From: an uncultured Bacteroidales bacterium
GTDB taxonomy: Bacteria; Bacteroidota; Bacteroidia; Bacteroidales; FEN-979
Direction: 5' to 3'
Length of the DNA: 44,712 nt
Assembly: GCA_903828645.1 (NCBI GenBank)
Contig: CAIKNA010000026.1
Span: 1-44,712 of the forward strand
Shown here one piece after another: positions 7,661 to 16,980 of this stretch (the stretch's first letter is position 1; the number at the start of each line of letters is the position of its first letter). Under the pieces are notes generated by a model. That model made no database searches. It was not told the origin of the DNA and worked only from the letters and a program-made list of their open reading frames with translations. The translations under genes were made by a program, and so were the position numbers.

Positions 7661-8287
7661 ATGAAAACACGTCTCGCATTTTTCTTATTAATCGTAATTG
7701 TATCATCAGTCGACGGACAGACATTATCCTTGAAATTTGGGCCCTCCTTTTCAAAATTGACATCCAAAGCGACGCCCGGGGCATGTCTGGTCACCGGTGA
7801 GAATACTGTTGTTGGATTTAATGCAATAGCAAATGTTGACTATCTAAACTTCAGGTATTTTAATCTAAATTCCGGGGTCGGCTTTGTTCAAGGTGGTGGT
7901 AAAGAAGAAATAGCAACATATGGGTCTCCGTATCAAATAAATAATATTTTGGTTAAATTGAATTTCCTGACAATAAATACTTCAGTTAAACTTAAAATCC
8001 CTATAAAAGAGATTTTTGAACCATACATCAATGTTGGTCCAAGGGTAGATTACCTGTTGTCATACAGTCATGTCAGTGATTTGTTTAATACTAACCCTGA
8101 TGTAAATAAAATACTTTATGGAGTCTTAGCAGGTGGTGGTATGATTTTCAAGGTTAAAAAGATTCAATTCGGAATTGCTTTTGATTATTATTTAAATTTG
8201 AACAAGATAGTCGATCATCAAGAGCATGATGAAACAGTATCAGTTAGCACCTTTACTGTAAATGCAATAGTTGGTTATGAATTTTAA
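7661..8287 (+). CDS. Outer-membrane beta-barrel protein (PorT-like family)
   Basis: A 208-residue protein with a signal peptide (residues 1-19, cleavage after VDG) followed by alternating hydrophobic/polar strands typical of the eight-stranded outer-membrane barrels of Bacteroidota. Features include LKFGPSFSKL near the mature N-terminus, YINVGPRVDYLL in the middle, a GVLAGGGMIFKVKK hairpin and a terminal aromatic residue (VGYEF). These barrels are generally uncharacterised; the name refers to shared fold, not to a proven T9SS role. The gene stands alone, with spacers of about 150 nt on both sides. Confidence 0.78.
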   Translation: MKTRLAFFLLIVIVSSVDGQTLSLKFGPSFSKLTSKATPGACLVTGENTVVGFNAIANVDYLNFRYFNLNSGVGFVQGGGKEEIATYGSPYQINNILVKLNFLTINTSVKLKIPIKEIFEPYINVGPRVDYLLSYSHVSDLFNTNPDVNKILYGVLAGGGMIFKVKKIQFGIAFDYYLNLNKIVDHQEHDETVSVSTFTVNAIVGYEF

Positions 8288-8442
8288 TTACTACTGCAAT
8301 AAGCTGTCAGCCAGGCAATCCGGTCGGTTTCCTGAGGCTGGCATTTACCAAACCCATATATGATAACGGAAAAGCAAACATAAAACAAGTAAAACTCGCA
8401 CTGCCTGCAAGCAGGCGTATGGCAGCCATTTTAAATTGTGCT

Positions 8443-8997
8443 ATGAAACAAATTTCAATAATTCTCATGTTTTCCATTTTACTGTATAGTTGTTCCAAAC
8501 TTGGAACGAGGACTCTATATAAATCAAATTCCCATGTCTCTATTAATGGTCAAAGAATCGGGTTTTTGGAATTAAGATGTGATTCGGTTTTATCAAAGAT
8601 TTATCCGAACACAAATAATGTCTTTCGGCACACAATTGACAGTACCTTGCATTTGTATAATGAACTTCAGGTCAGGTACCTGTCAGAACATTTTTGTTGC
8701 AAACCTCCGACTGCAGATGAAATCAGGGAACTTTGCAGATTAAATAATATTGATGCTGTTTTTTATTCAACACTTAAATTCACTGAAGAATTACCTTATG
8801 GATACCTTGATACATCAATTTTAATGGAATTGTACGATAAGGATGGCAATCTCATTATAAAATCCATGCATAATACCAATATAGGAAATTCATATTGGAA
8901 ATTTCCCAAACCAGCGATGACAATAAGAGATGCGACGTATGGTGCCCTAAATCGAATTTTAGCTGAAATGAAAATTGGAAAAAAAGCATCAAAATAA
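8443..8997 (+). CDS. Hypothetical lipoprotein
   Basis: A 184-residue lipoprotein. I choose the ATG at 8443 because the lipobox LLYSC then falls at the usual position (Cys18); an upstream in-frame ATG at 8419 would add eight residues before the signal peptide. The mature protein contains a Cys-Cys pair (HFCCKPPT) and a long alpha/beta region (DEIRELCRLNNIDAVFYSTL). That resembles periplasmic lipoproteins which bind partner outer-membrane proteins, but I cannot name the family. The next gene starts 49 nt after its stop. Confidence 0.72.
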   Translation: MKQISIILMFSILLYSCSKLGTRTLYKSNSHVSINGQRIGFLELRCDSVLSKIYPNTNNVFRHTIDSTLHLYNELQVRYLSEHFCCKPPTADEIRELCRLNNIDAVFYSTLKFTEELPYGYLDTSILMELYDKDGNLIIKSMHNTNIGNSYWKFPKPAMTIRDATYGALNRILAEMKIGKKASK

Positions 8998-9046
8998 AAT
9001 TTCTGCCAATAGGCGATATTTTATAAACAAACTCAGCACGGATAAT

Positions 9047-10291
9047 ATGAATAAAATTATTCCTCTTGTTTCCAGCATTATGCTCTTTAGCTGTCTTGCA
9101 TCATTCGCTCAAAATTATTGTGTTCCGTACTTTACAACCCAGGATGTTTTCCTGGATAATTTTGCCTTACATACGATGGTAAATACCTACTCAGGAGTGA
9201 ATAATTCCGGTTATGTTTTATACCCCGACTCGATATTCTCTACAAATCTGAATTTAGGCCAACACTATCCGATCTCCATGTCATCAGATTATCCGTCAGG
9301 TCCCATTGGAAAATTTGCAGCCTGGATTGACTTTAACAATGATGGTATTTTCGACCCTACTGAACGCATTCATTATGATTCAATTAATTATTTCAGCACC
9401 TCGGGGATGGTCTCGATACCCGAAGATAGTTCTTTCCTGGGATCACGTCGTCTGAGGGTCATAAGATGTCATTATCTATTTCAGAATCAACCGTGTGGAA
9501 ATTTCTATAGCGGGGAGGCAGAAGATTATACTGTGAATATCACCGCAAACCAAACTGATAGTTTAACTTATTGTATCCCTTTCCATACTGCCAACCTGGA
9601 TCCATTTATAATCAATGATTTCAGCATAAATACCCTGGTTAATTTCAATTCGGGGTCGAATACAACAAATTATGAATTATATCCTGAAACAGCTTTTACA
9701 ACTGATCTGCATCTGGGTTGTACTTATCCTGTATATTTAGCAAAGTTTGATTGGTTTGTTGGTGTTACAGGCGGGTTCTCATTATGGATCGATTTGAATA
9801 ATGATGGGTTACTTTCCGAAACGGAGAGGCTTTTTTATTCAGCCGATACTATTGGGATGGCGACTGGTTTTGTGACCATACCAGATAGTTCCGCCTATAT
9901 CGGAAAACACAGGTTAAGAGTAAGGGGTACCTGGGGATGGGCTGTAACTGATCCATGCCGTCTTGTTGCAGGAGGAGAAACTGAAGATTATACAATTACA
10001 ATAAGCCCGATACCCGCTTATGTTTCTTCCTTCCATGTACCGTTAAACAATGTTGTTATTTACCCTGACCCGGCCCATGATTGGTTTTTTGTTTACTGCC
10101 ATGAATTAAGCCTTGAAGGAATGGGGCTCAAAATATTTAATTCACTAAGGCAGGAAATAATAATAAAAGAACAACTTTTCATTGATAAAAACAAAATTGC
10201 TGTTAATCTTTCAGGTTTACCTGATGGAATTTACCTTGTGAATTGTAAAATAAAGCAGTTTGAGAAATGGTTCAAACTAGTTAAAAACTAA
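9047..10291 (+). CDS. T9SS cargo protein with two GEVED domains
   Basis: A 414-residue secreted protein. The ATG at 9047 gives a clean signal peptide (MNKIIPLVSS to SFAQ). Two tandem GEVED-type beta domains follow, at about 25-170 and 180-330. Each starts with YC(V/I)P and holds a calcium-like loop (WIDFNNDGIFDPTER and WIDLNNDGLLSETER), and each ends with the motif G-E-(A/T)-E-D-Y-T. The C-terminal 75 residues, starting VVIYPDPAHDW, are a type A sorting domain. The protein probably sits on the cell surface; the calcium loops suggest ligand or matrix interactions. It lies upstream of another T9SS cargo gene in the same direction. Confidence 0.87.
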   Translation: MNKIIPLVSSIMLFSCLASFAQNYCVPYFTTQDVFLDNFALHTMVNTYSGVNNSGYVLYPDSIFSTNLNLGQHYPISMSSDYPSGPIGKFAAWIDFNNDGIFDPTERIHYDSINYFSTSGMVSIPEDSSFLGSRRLRVIRCHYLFQNQPCGNFYSGEAEDYTVNITANQTDSLTYCIPFHTANLDPFIINDFSINTLVNFNSGSNTTNYELYPETAFTTDLHLGCTYPVYLAKFDWFVGVTGGFSLWIDLNNDGLLSETERLFYSADTIGMATGFVTIPDSSAYIGKHRLRVRGTWGWAVTDPCRLVAGGETEDYTITISPIPAYVSSFHVPLNNVVIYPDPAHDWFFVYCHELSLEGMGLKIFNSLRQEIIIKEQLFIDKNKIAVNLSGLPDGIYLVNCKIKQFEKWFKLVKN

Positions 10292-10341
10292 AACCTCGCA
10301 CAACATACCGGTTATGGGCAAATCTATCAATGCATAGCCTC

Positions 10342-12471
10342 ATGGTAAGAATCCTTTCAACAATCTGGCTGATATGCCTTACTCTGTTTGCCCATTCACA
10401 ATGGACATGGAGGAATCCGGTTCCTCAGGGCAATGATCTTAATGTAATCAGGATTAAAAATGACAACTCCATCTGGACTGCGGGTTATGTAGGCACGGTG
10501 ATGCATTCGGAAAATATGGGGATTAACTGGGATATTAAAAACCTGGTTGAACATGCCAGGTATACAAATTTCATCGGGCTTGACTGGCCTGATGATTCGA
10601 CTGGTTTTGCTGTTGATGAATATGGTTATATTTACAAGACCCAGGATGCCGGAATCTCCTGGGATTCGATGTACTGGGAAACAGATGAGTATCTCAATGC
10701 CTCCTGTTTTACTGATATCCTGCATGGTTTTGTGGTTTGCTCCGGTGGAAAGATTATCCGGACCCAGGATGGGGGTCATACATGGACTCCGTATTATTTC
10801 CAGCAGCCGGTAAACCTGAATTGTATCTGTTTCACATCCTCCCTTACCGGTTATGCGGCAGGATCGTCGGGGTATATCTTAAAAACCACCAATGGAGGTG
10901 ATGCCTGGAATGCTGTTTATGTCGATTCCACGTTCATGCTCAGGAGCATGGTTTTCCCGGGGACAAACACCGGGTTTATTGCAGGAGCCAAGGGTGTTGT
11001 GATGAAAACCAACGATGGCGGATCAACATGGACGAAACAATATCTCAATGATTCAGCTTCGTTCTCATCAATTGCGATGTTTAGTCCCGACACCCTGATC
11101 TTAAGCGGACAGGAGTGGGGCATTGTTACCATGTACAGCGCAGAGGTGAAATACCTGTCAACCGATGGTGGGAATACCTGGAACCGGCTCCAACTTCCTG
11201 TTGGCTCACCGTTAACCAGGTACATCACGGCGAAGAGCGGCGGAACTGCATACGCTACCGGTACCTGGGGCTATATTGAAAAAACTACCGATTACGGAAA
11301 TTCCTGGACTTCCCTTTCAACCTGGGTGGCCCCACCGTTGGCCTGGGGTGCCGGCATCTATGGTATTGATTTCCCAACGGCCCAGGTCGGCTATGCCGTG
11401 ATCGACGAGGGAGAAAATGATGAAGGAAAGATACTGAAAACGATTGATGGTGGTGCTACCTGGATCATCCAGGACACAACTTCTCAATTCCAGGGATTCA
11501 GGGCGGTTGACTTTATCAACGAAAACATGGGTTGTATTGGGGGAAGTAACATTTACAATACTTTTAACGGAGGTCAAACCTGGATTCTCCGGATGTCAAA
11601 CCTCGGCTGGCATGGTGTTGTGTCCATTTCGCACACTGGCAATGGGGTTATGGTTGCAGTGGGTTATGGTGGAACATTCCTGCGATCCACTGACTTTGGC
11701 CAGTCCTGGGCAAATGTCACCGGTGTTCCAAACCTGGATTACCGTTCCGTGTGCTTTTCTGATGCAAACAATGGATTTGCAGCAGGCAATTCGACACTTT
11801 TAAAGACCACGGATGCAGGGGTGACCTGGAACGTGACCAATGTGGGTGCTAATATTTTTGCCATTGATTTTCCCACGCCCGGTAAGGGATTTGCCGTCGG
11901 CAGCAATGGCCTGATCCTTCAAACAACCGACGGAGGAGCTGCCTGGGAGCAGCATAACTTCCCGACTACTGACGACCTTTTCTCCGTCCATTTCTATGAT
12001 GCAGATACCGGATATGCTGTTGGCGGCACGGAGATGATCACCGGGCTTGTTTTGAAAACCACGGATGGGGGCGCCTCATGGCATAAGCAGTTCATTCCTG
12101 TCAATTATCCACTTTACGCTATCGCAACGACAGGAAACAGTGCATCTGCCGGAGGTCTTTGGTGCTATATGTTAGGTACAACCAATGGAGGAATTCAGGT
12201 TTCGACCGGACCCCTGGCAAATTCACAAGCTGGTAATTCAATGATTTTCCCCAATCCCTCTGCCAATAAAATTACGATCATGTATAATCGGAAATTTCCC
12301 AGGGAAACCAAAATAACCGTTTGCACGGTTACCGGGAAATCTGTCATTTCGGAGATGGTAAAAAACCAGGACAAGGTTGAGATGGATGTAAGTGCATTGC
12401 CGCCGGGCACCTATCTTGTTAAAATACAGTCAAGTGAGGCAGTCGAAGTTAAAAAGTTAGTGATACTGTAA
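10342..12471 (+). CDS. T9SS cargo protein with YCF48/BNR-like beta-propeller repeats
   Basis: A 709-residue secreted protein. I prefer the ATG at 10342, which leads directly into the signal peptide (VRILSTIWLICLTLFAHSQ); another ATG lies at 10330. The body is built from about a dozen repeats of 40-50 residues, each with the signature KT-(T/N)-(D/N)-(G/A)-G-x-x-W, typical of YCF48/Asp-box (BNR) propellers. Two seven-bladed propellers would account for the length. Residues from about 633 (IFPNPSANK) are a type A T9SS sorting domain. In Bacteroidota such proteins are common extracellular binding modules; the ligand is unknown. The gene is convergent with the CheB-like gene. Confidence 0.87.
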   Translation: MVRILSTIWLICLTLFAHSQWTWRNPVPQGNDLNVIRIKNDNSIWTAGYVGTVMHSENMGINWDIKNLVEHARYTNFIGLDWPDDSTGFAVDEYGYIYKTQDAGISWDSMYWETDEYLNASCFTDILHGFVVCSGGKIIRTQDGGHTWTPYYFQQPVNLNCICFTSSLTGYAAGSSGYILKTTNGGDAWNAVYVDSTFMLRSMVFPGTNTGFIAGAKGVVMKTNDGGSTWTKQYLNDSASFSSIAMFSPDTLILSGQEWGIVTMYSAEVKYLSTDGGNTWNRLQLPVGSPLTRYITAKSGGTAYATGTWGYIEKTTDYGNSWTSLSTWVAPPLAWGAGIYGIDFPTAQVGYAVIDEGENDEGKILKTIDGGATWIIQDTTSQFQGFRAVDFINENMGCIGGSNIYNTFNGGQTWILRMSNLGWHGVVSISHTGNGVMVAVGYGGTFLRSTDFGQSWANVTGVPNLDYRSVCFSDANNGFAAGNSTLLKTTDAGVTWNVTNVGANIFAIDFPTPGKGFAVGSNGLILQTTDGGAAWEQHNFPTTDDLFSVHFYDADTGYAVGGTEMITGLVLKTTDGGASWHKQFIPVNYPLYAIATTGNSASAGGLWCYMLGTTNGGIQVSTGPLANSQAGNSMIFPNPSANKITIMYNRKFPRETKITVCTVTGKSVISEMVKNQDKVEMDVSALPPGTYLVKIQSSEAVEVKKLVIL

Positions 12472-12634
12472 ACTAAAATTATTGAGATTAAAAATAGTTC
12501 ATTTTTTTTTGATTTCGGGCTAAATCCATGAGAACCATTAACCTGGTGATTCCTGCTGATCGAAGTGTTTGCAATATAAGACCCTGACCCTATAAACAGA
12601 TAGATTGTATCCGTCAATCTCTATCGGTAAATTT

Positions 12635-13273
12635 TCAATGTTCAATGCTATTTGTTCCTGGTCCATATGAATGATCCACTTCAATCGTCTGTGCAATTTG
12701 TGAAATTTTCCGGGCTATTTCCTCAGGTGAAAGAACAAAATCTATACAACCTGTTGCTATTGCGCTCACAGGCATATCTGGCTGGCTAGCCGTATCGGGC
12801 TTCTGCGCGATGGTAATGCCGCCCACCTCTTTTATACCGCAAAGTGCTTCCGAACCATCCCCATCATATCCCGAGACAATGACGGCAATCAGTTTTCCAT
12901 CCCAGTGTTTTGTCAAAGAACGAAGGAACACTGTAATAACATCGGACCAACCCCGGGGCTTTGATATTGGTTTTAGCCGAAATTCATCATTCAGGACATG
13001 CAAGTCGCATTTTTCCGGTATGATAAATACATGGTTGGGCCTGATGTCTAGTTTCTCTGTTATAAGTTTAACTGGCATCTCCGTATAGCGTGGAAGAATC
13101 TCATGAAGTTGGGTGGCTACTATTCTCAAATGATTTACAATGACGACAGCAACACCCATATCTGCCGGAAGATTCCGCAGCAGCCGGATATAGGAGTCGA
13201 GTCCACCGGCAGAACCTCCAACACAAACAACAGGAAAGTCTTTTGCAGCATACTTATTCTTTAGTGGTTTCAT
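12635..13273 (-). CDS. Stand-alone CheB-type methylesterase domain protein
   Basis: A 212-residue protein matching the catalytic domain of the chemotaxis methylesterase CheB. The triad is visible as Ser21 in GGSAGG, His48 in VNHL and Asp139 in SGYDGDG. The N-terminal receiver domain of classical CheB is missing, and there are no chemotaxis genes in the window. Stand-alone CheB domains in Bacteroidota are often linked to hybrid sensor or stress regulators. The gene is divergent from the ice-binding-like gene, sharing a 220-bp intergenic region that carries the first copy of the 66-bp promoter module. It may therefore belong to the same stress circuit. Its substrate is not known. Confidence 0.88.
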   Translation of the reverse strand: MKPLKNKYAAKDFPVVCVGGSAGGLDSYIRLLRNLPADMGVAVVIVNHLRIVATQLHEILPRYTEMPVKLITEKLDIRPNHVFIIPEKCDLHVLNDEFRLKPISKPRGWSDVITVFLRSLTKHWDGKLIAVIVSGYDGDGSEALCGIKEVGGITIAQKPDTASQPDMPVSAIATGCIDFVLSPEEIARKISQIAQTIEVDHSYGPGTNSIEH

Positions 13274-13386
13274 AACGTTTATGCCTAATTAGCCCGTATG
13301 TGGTAAAATTAATCCAAATTTCAATACACTGATCATTTGTTTTTCGGTCATCTTAATACGATTCAATATGTCAGTATCCTGTGAAT

Positions 13387-13452
13387 GTGTGAATAATGTA
13401 AATCTTTCCCAAAATTGTATAACACTATTTTTGACAATAGTAACTAATTTTA
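13387..13452 (+). promoter_or_regulatory. 66-bp promoter module, copy 1 (ice-binding-like gene)
   Basis: Positions 1-8 read GTGTGAAT, 10-15 AATGTA-type (here ATGTAA) and 32-39 TATAACAC. The -7-like box at the expected place is poor (CTAATTTTA). The 56 bp upstream (13331-13386) are also similar to the DNA upstream of copy 2, including GATCATTT, TTCGG and CGATTCAAT. The gene start at 13494 lies 42 nt downstream. Confidence 0.7.
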
Positions 13453-13493
13453 GTATGATGTGAAGATTCATTCACAGATTAAATCACGACACA

Positions 13494-16400
13494 ATGAAAA
13501 CACATTTAATCAATGCTTTAACCAGTGGTTTAATTTTATTGATGCCACTGATTCATTTCGGACAGATCCCTACATTGGGGACCGCTTCCAGTTTCGCATT
13601 ATTTACCTCAGCCGGAGCGTTTAATGCCCTGGGAGTATCGACAACGGTAACCGGCGACGTGGGTACGAACGTTGGTGCTTTCACCGGGTTTCCCCCGGGG
13701 GTTATCGTCGGACAAATTCATGTGGCAGATCCTGTTACTGCCCAGGCTGCCATTGATGTGGCAAGCGCATACAGCCAGCTTAGCGCTCTTACGTGCGGCT
13801 CGGTTATTACAACTACTTTAGGAAACGGCCAGGTGTTAGCACCAAATATATACTGTCTAGGAGCCGCTTCGACCTTAAACGGAGATTTAACGCTGGACGG
13901 GCAAAATGATCCCAACGCCATATTTATTTTCAAGATTAATGGCGCAATGGCCACCAGTACACTATCCAACGTTTTTTTAATCAATTCAGCCTCCCTTTGC
14001 AATGTGTATTGGCAGATAAATGGCGAATTCACGTTAGGTGAAGGCTCTGTTTTCAGAGGTGTGGTTGTGAACGCCGGAGCCATCCACTTGTTGGAAGGGT
14101 CGTCTTTGTTTGGCAGGGGACTTTCCCTGGCAGGAGCCATTGACCTGCATAACAATGTCGTCAGCATGGATATGCAGCCCGCAGCTTCAGTAATCACACC
14201 GGGAGGAGCAACCACATTCTGTGAAGGTGGCCAGGTTATCCTTTCAGGAAATAATGGGGGAACATGGAATACAGGAGCAACAACAGCAACAATTACAGTG
14301 ACCGCCGCCGGAGATTATTTTGTAACCAATGCGAATGGATGTGGAAGTGTTGTTTCAAATCATATTACCATCACGGTCAATCCTCTTCCCGTTGCGTCAG
14401 TAATTTCTGCAACAGCAACAACAATCTGTGAAGGGAATGAGGTTATTTTGTCAGGCAATACCGGGGGAACATGGAATACCGGAGCAACATCCCCATCAAT
14501 AACTGTAACTGCCAGTGGTGACTATTTTGTCACCAATTCAAATAGTTGCGGAAGCATCAACTCAAACCATATCTTTATCACAGTTACCCTTCTACCGGTT
14601 GCATCTGTCATTTCAGCAGGTGGCGCAATTGCATTTTGTGAAGGTGGCCAGGTTATCCTTTCAGGAAATAATGGGGGAACATGGAATACAGGAGCAACAA
14701 CTGCAACAATTACAGTAACCGCCGCCGGAGATTATTTTGTAACCAATGCGAATGGATGTGGAAGTGTTGTTTCAAATCATATTATCGTCACTGTCAATCC
14801 TCTTCCCGTTGCATCAGTAATTTCTGCACCAGCAACAACAATCTGTGAAGGGAATGATGTTATTTTATCAGGCAATGCTGGCGGAACATGGAATACCGGA
14901 GCAACATCCCCATCAATAACTGTAACTGCCGGTGGTGACTATTTTGTCACCAATTCAAATAGTTGCGGAAGCATCAACTCAAACCATATATTTATCTCGG
15001 TTACGCTGCTACCGGTTGCATCGGTCATTTCAGCAGGTGGCGCAACTTCATTTTGTGAAGGTGGTCAGGTTATCCTTTCAGGAAATGCCGGCGGCACATG
15101 GAATAATAGTGCTACGTCTCCATCGATAACGGTTACGGAAGGCGGTGACTATTTTGTAACAAATACAAATAGTTGCGGCAATATAAATTCAAATCACATA
15201 CTGGTTACCATATATCCGAAACCTGTTCTTATAACAAATGTTCAGGCAGTTTGTTCACCCAACAGGATTGATCTCATCAATTCATCGGTAACCGCCGGCA
15301 GTACCTTATATGACGCCACACTGAGCTACTGGATGGATGCAAATGCAACTATCCCAATGCCCAATCCGACAAATGCAGGCAACGGAACCTATTTTATCAA
15401 GGCCGTTACCAGCCATGGATGTTTCGACATTGAGCCGGTCACCGTGGTAATTAATCCACTTCCCACAGTTTTTACTACCACAGGGAGTGGAAGTTATTGT
15501 GAAGGAGGACCAGGGTTGGTTGTCGGCCTGAGCAATTCGCAGCCAGGTATTCTTTATACACTCCAGCTTTGCGCACGTTGCCCCATGCTAAACAGCATAA
15601 CCGGTGATGGCGGCCCGATCTCATTCGGTCTGCAGACAGGCGCCGGGTTATATTCTGTGATTGCATTAAATCCGATAACCGGCTGTAGGAATACGATGTA
15701 TGATTGTATCGGGATTACAATTGATCCGTTATTGCCAGTCAGTGTTTCGATTACCCCGTCGGCCAACCCGGTGGTCGCAGGCACTGCCGTTACATTCACA
15801 GCAATACCTGTCAATGGCGGCACTGCACCCACATTCCAATGGAAACTGAATGGCCTGGATGCAGGGACCAACAGTGCTACTTTTACCTATACCCCTGCGA
15901 ACGAAGATAAGGTGATGGTTTTGCTTTCATCAAGCGAGACGTGTGTGTCGGGTAATCCATCTGTTTCCAACATCGTAATAATGGAGGTTAATGGAGTGTC
16001 CCCTACTATAATTGCCACAGGTGTTATTGTAAACGGACAGGTTCGGTGCTACAGTGCTTTACAAACAATGACTTTTGCAGGTGACGGTTCTGCCTTTACC
16101 ATTGAAAGCGGAGGAAGTGCAACAATGATTGCCGGACAGAGTATCCGCTATTTGCCGGGAACTACTGTTCAATCTGGAGGTTATATGTGGGGGTACATCA
16201 CACCTGATGGCCAGTATTGTGCGCAGAAATCGCCTTCCATCCCAACAGTAATAGCAGGGAGCGGCGAACTTTCAGCACCGATACAGGGTGCCTCTTTCAT
16301 GATTTATCCGAACCCAACGAATGGGAATTTTACATTGGAACAAAACGGGGAAAAAATTTCGGATAAAGTGATTGTTGAAGTTTATGGAATAACCGGAGAA

Positions 16401-16535
16401 AGAATAACGGCAGGCTCAATGAATGGCTATAAGAAACAGGAGTTCCTGCTGTCGGATGCCGGGTATGGCATCTATTTTGTAAAAGTTGTTGCCGATGATT
16501 ATGCAAAAACTTTCAAACTTGTAAAAACCAAATAA
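13494..16535 (+). CDS. Ice-binding-like (DUF3494) T9SS adhesin
   Basis: A 1013-residue secreted protein. Residues 1-24 are a signal peptide. Residues about 28-225 are a DUF3494 ice-binding-type beta-solenoid (TLGTASSFALFTSAG, TVTGDVGTN, the GQNDPNAIFIFKI strand and FRGVVVNAGAI). Then come five tandem beta-sandwich repeats of about 69 residues (228-575), each with CEG, GTWN and GDYFVTN motifs, followed by further Ig-like domains. A small module with MIAGQS and VQSGGYMWGYI precedes the type A sorting domain (about 934-1013). DUF3494 proteins bind ice in cold-adapted bacteria but also occur as generic adhesins, so ice binding is only a possibility. Expression is probably under the 66-bp promoter module. 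Confidence 0.88.
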   Translation: MKTHLINALTSGLILLMPLIHFGQIPTLGTASSFALFTSAGAFNALGVSTTVTGDVGTNVGAFTGFPPGVIVGQIHVADPVTAQAAIDVASAYSQLSALTCGSVITTTLGNGQVLAPNIYCLGAASTLNGDLTLDGQNDPNAIFIFKINGAMATSTLSNVFLINSASLCNVYWQINGEFTLGEGSVFRGVVVNAGAIHLLEGSSLFGRGLSLAGAIDLHNNVVSMDMQPAASVITPGGATTFCEGGQVILSGNNGGTWNTGATTATITVTAAGDYFVTNANGCGSVVSNHITITVNPLPVASVISATATTICEGNEVILSGNTGGTWNTGATSPSITVTASGDYFVTNSNSCGSINSNHIFITVTLLPVASVISAGGAIAFCEGGQVILSGNNGGTWNTGATTATITVTAAGDYFVTNANGCGSVVSNHIIVTVNPLPVASVISAPATTICEGNDVILSGNAGGTWNTGATSPSITVTAGGDYFVTNSNSCGSINSNHIFISVTLLPVASVISAGGATSFCEGGQVILSGNAGGTWNNSATSPSITVTEGGDYFVTNTNSCGNINSNHILVTIYPKPVLITNVQAVCSPNRIDLINSSVTAGSTLYDATLSYWMDANATIPMPNPTNAGNGTYFIKAVTSHGCFDIEPVTVVINPLPTVFTTTGSGSYCEGGPGLVVGLSNSQPGILYTLQLCARCPMLNSITGDGGPISFGLQTGAGLYSVIALNPITGCRNTMYDCIGITIDPLLPVSVSITPSANPVVAGTAVTFTAIPVNGGTAPTFQWKLNGLDAGTNSATFTYTPANEDKVMVLLSSSETCVSGNPSVSNIVIMEVNGVSPTIIATGVIVNGQVRCYSALQTMTFAGDGSAFTIESGGSATMIAGQSIRYLPGTTVQSGGYMWGYITPDGQYCAQKSPSIPTVIAGSGELSAPIQGASFMIYPNPTNGNFTLEQNGEKISDKVIVEVYGITGERITAGSMNGYKKQEFLLSDAGYGIYFVKVVADDYAKTFKLVKTK
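14176..15220 (+). repeat. Tandem coding repeats, A-B-A-B-A, 417-bp super-period
   Basis: Within the adhesin gene, units of about 208 bp alternate between two types. The GTGAAGG marks of the A units fall at 14221, 14638 and 15055, exactly 417 bp apart, and long blocks are identical between copies. Recent duplication or gene conversion is likely, and the array could expand or contract by recombination. Confidence 0.85.
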
Positions 16536-16545
16536 TCAGAACAGG

Positions 16546-16601
16546 ATAAACCATAACCGATAATGTGGGCGAATCTGGTCGTATTTCCGGTTATGGTTTA
16601 T
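16546..16601 (+). terminator. Terminator of the ice-binding-like gene
   Basis: ATAAACCATAACCG (16546-16559) pairs perfectly with CGGTTATGGTTTAT (16588-16601), a 14-bp stem with a 28-nt loop followed by TTTGT. It begins 10 nt past the stop codon. Confidence 0.65.
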
Positions 16602-16616
16602 TTTGTATTCAGGAAT

Positions 16617-16682
16617 GCAAGAATCATGTAACTCATCCCGAAAATTGTATAACGATTCATGAAACGAAGGGATCGACCCTGG
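16617..16682 (+). promoter_or_regulatory. 66-bp promoter module, degenerate copy 5
   Basis: This copy keeps the 39-bp spacing: GAAT at positions 5-8, ATGTAA at 10-15, TT at 29-30 and TATAAC at 32-37. The outer GTGT and final CAC are lost (GCAA and GA). The box position reads CGACCCTGG. No gene starts shortly downstream; the next is yihY, which has its own copy. It is probably a relic. Confidence 0.5.
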
Positions 16683-16851
16683 GCCGGGTTTTGCCAGGGT
16701 GCAGCGCATGGCAGGTTTCCCTGCAACTGATATTAAAACCTGGAAGATATGAGAAGCTTCATCCCCTGTAAAATGAGCATACTTTGACAATACGGATCAT
16801 TTTATTATTCGGCAAACTAATTCGATTCAATGAGTGCAGAATTCGGTAAAT

Positions 16852-16917
16852 GTGTGAATGATATAACTTATTTTTATGATTGTGTAACACTTCATATTTT
16901 TTCCAGGCTAACCTTTG
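16852..16917 (+). promoter_or_regulatory. 66-bp promoter module, copy 2 (yihY group)
   Basis: GTGTGAAT at 1-8, ATATAA at 10-15, TGTAACAC at 32-39, and a -7-like box TAACCTTTG ending at position 66 (16917). Upstream similarity to copy 1 extends to 16795. A possible TTG start at 16915 lies inside the box, so translation must begin downstream. Confidence 0.72.
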
Positions 16918-16980
16918 CTTTATGGAGAAGATGGAAATATCGAGAATCCCTGTTTCATTTTGATTCCCCGACACGACAAG

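Noticed and set aside
12490-12630. Terminator between the convergent YCF48-like and CheB genes
   Set aside because: Only T- and A-rich runs are seen, without a convincing stem.
16915-16980. TTG start extending YihY by 22 residues
   Set aside because: The codon lies inside the -7-like box, and the extra residues are not hydrophobic or conserved-looking.
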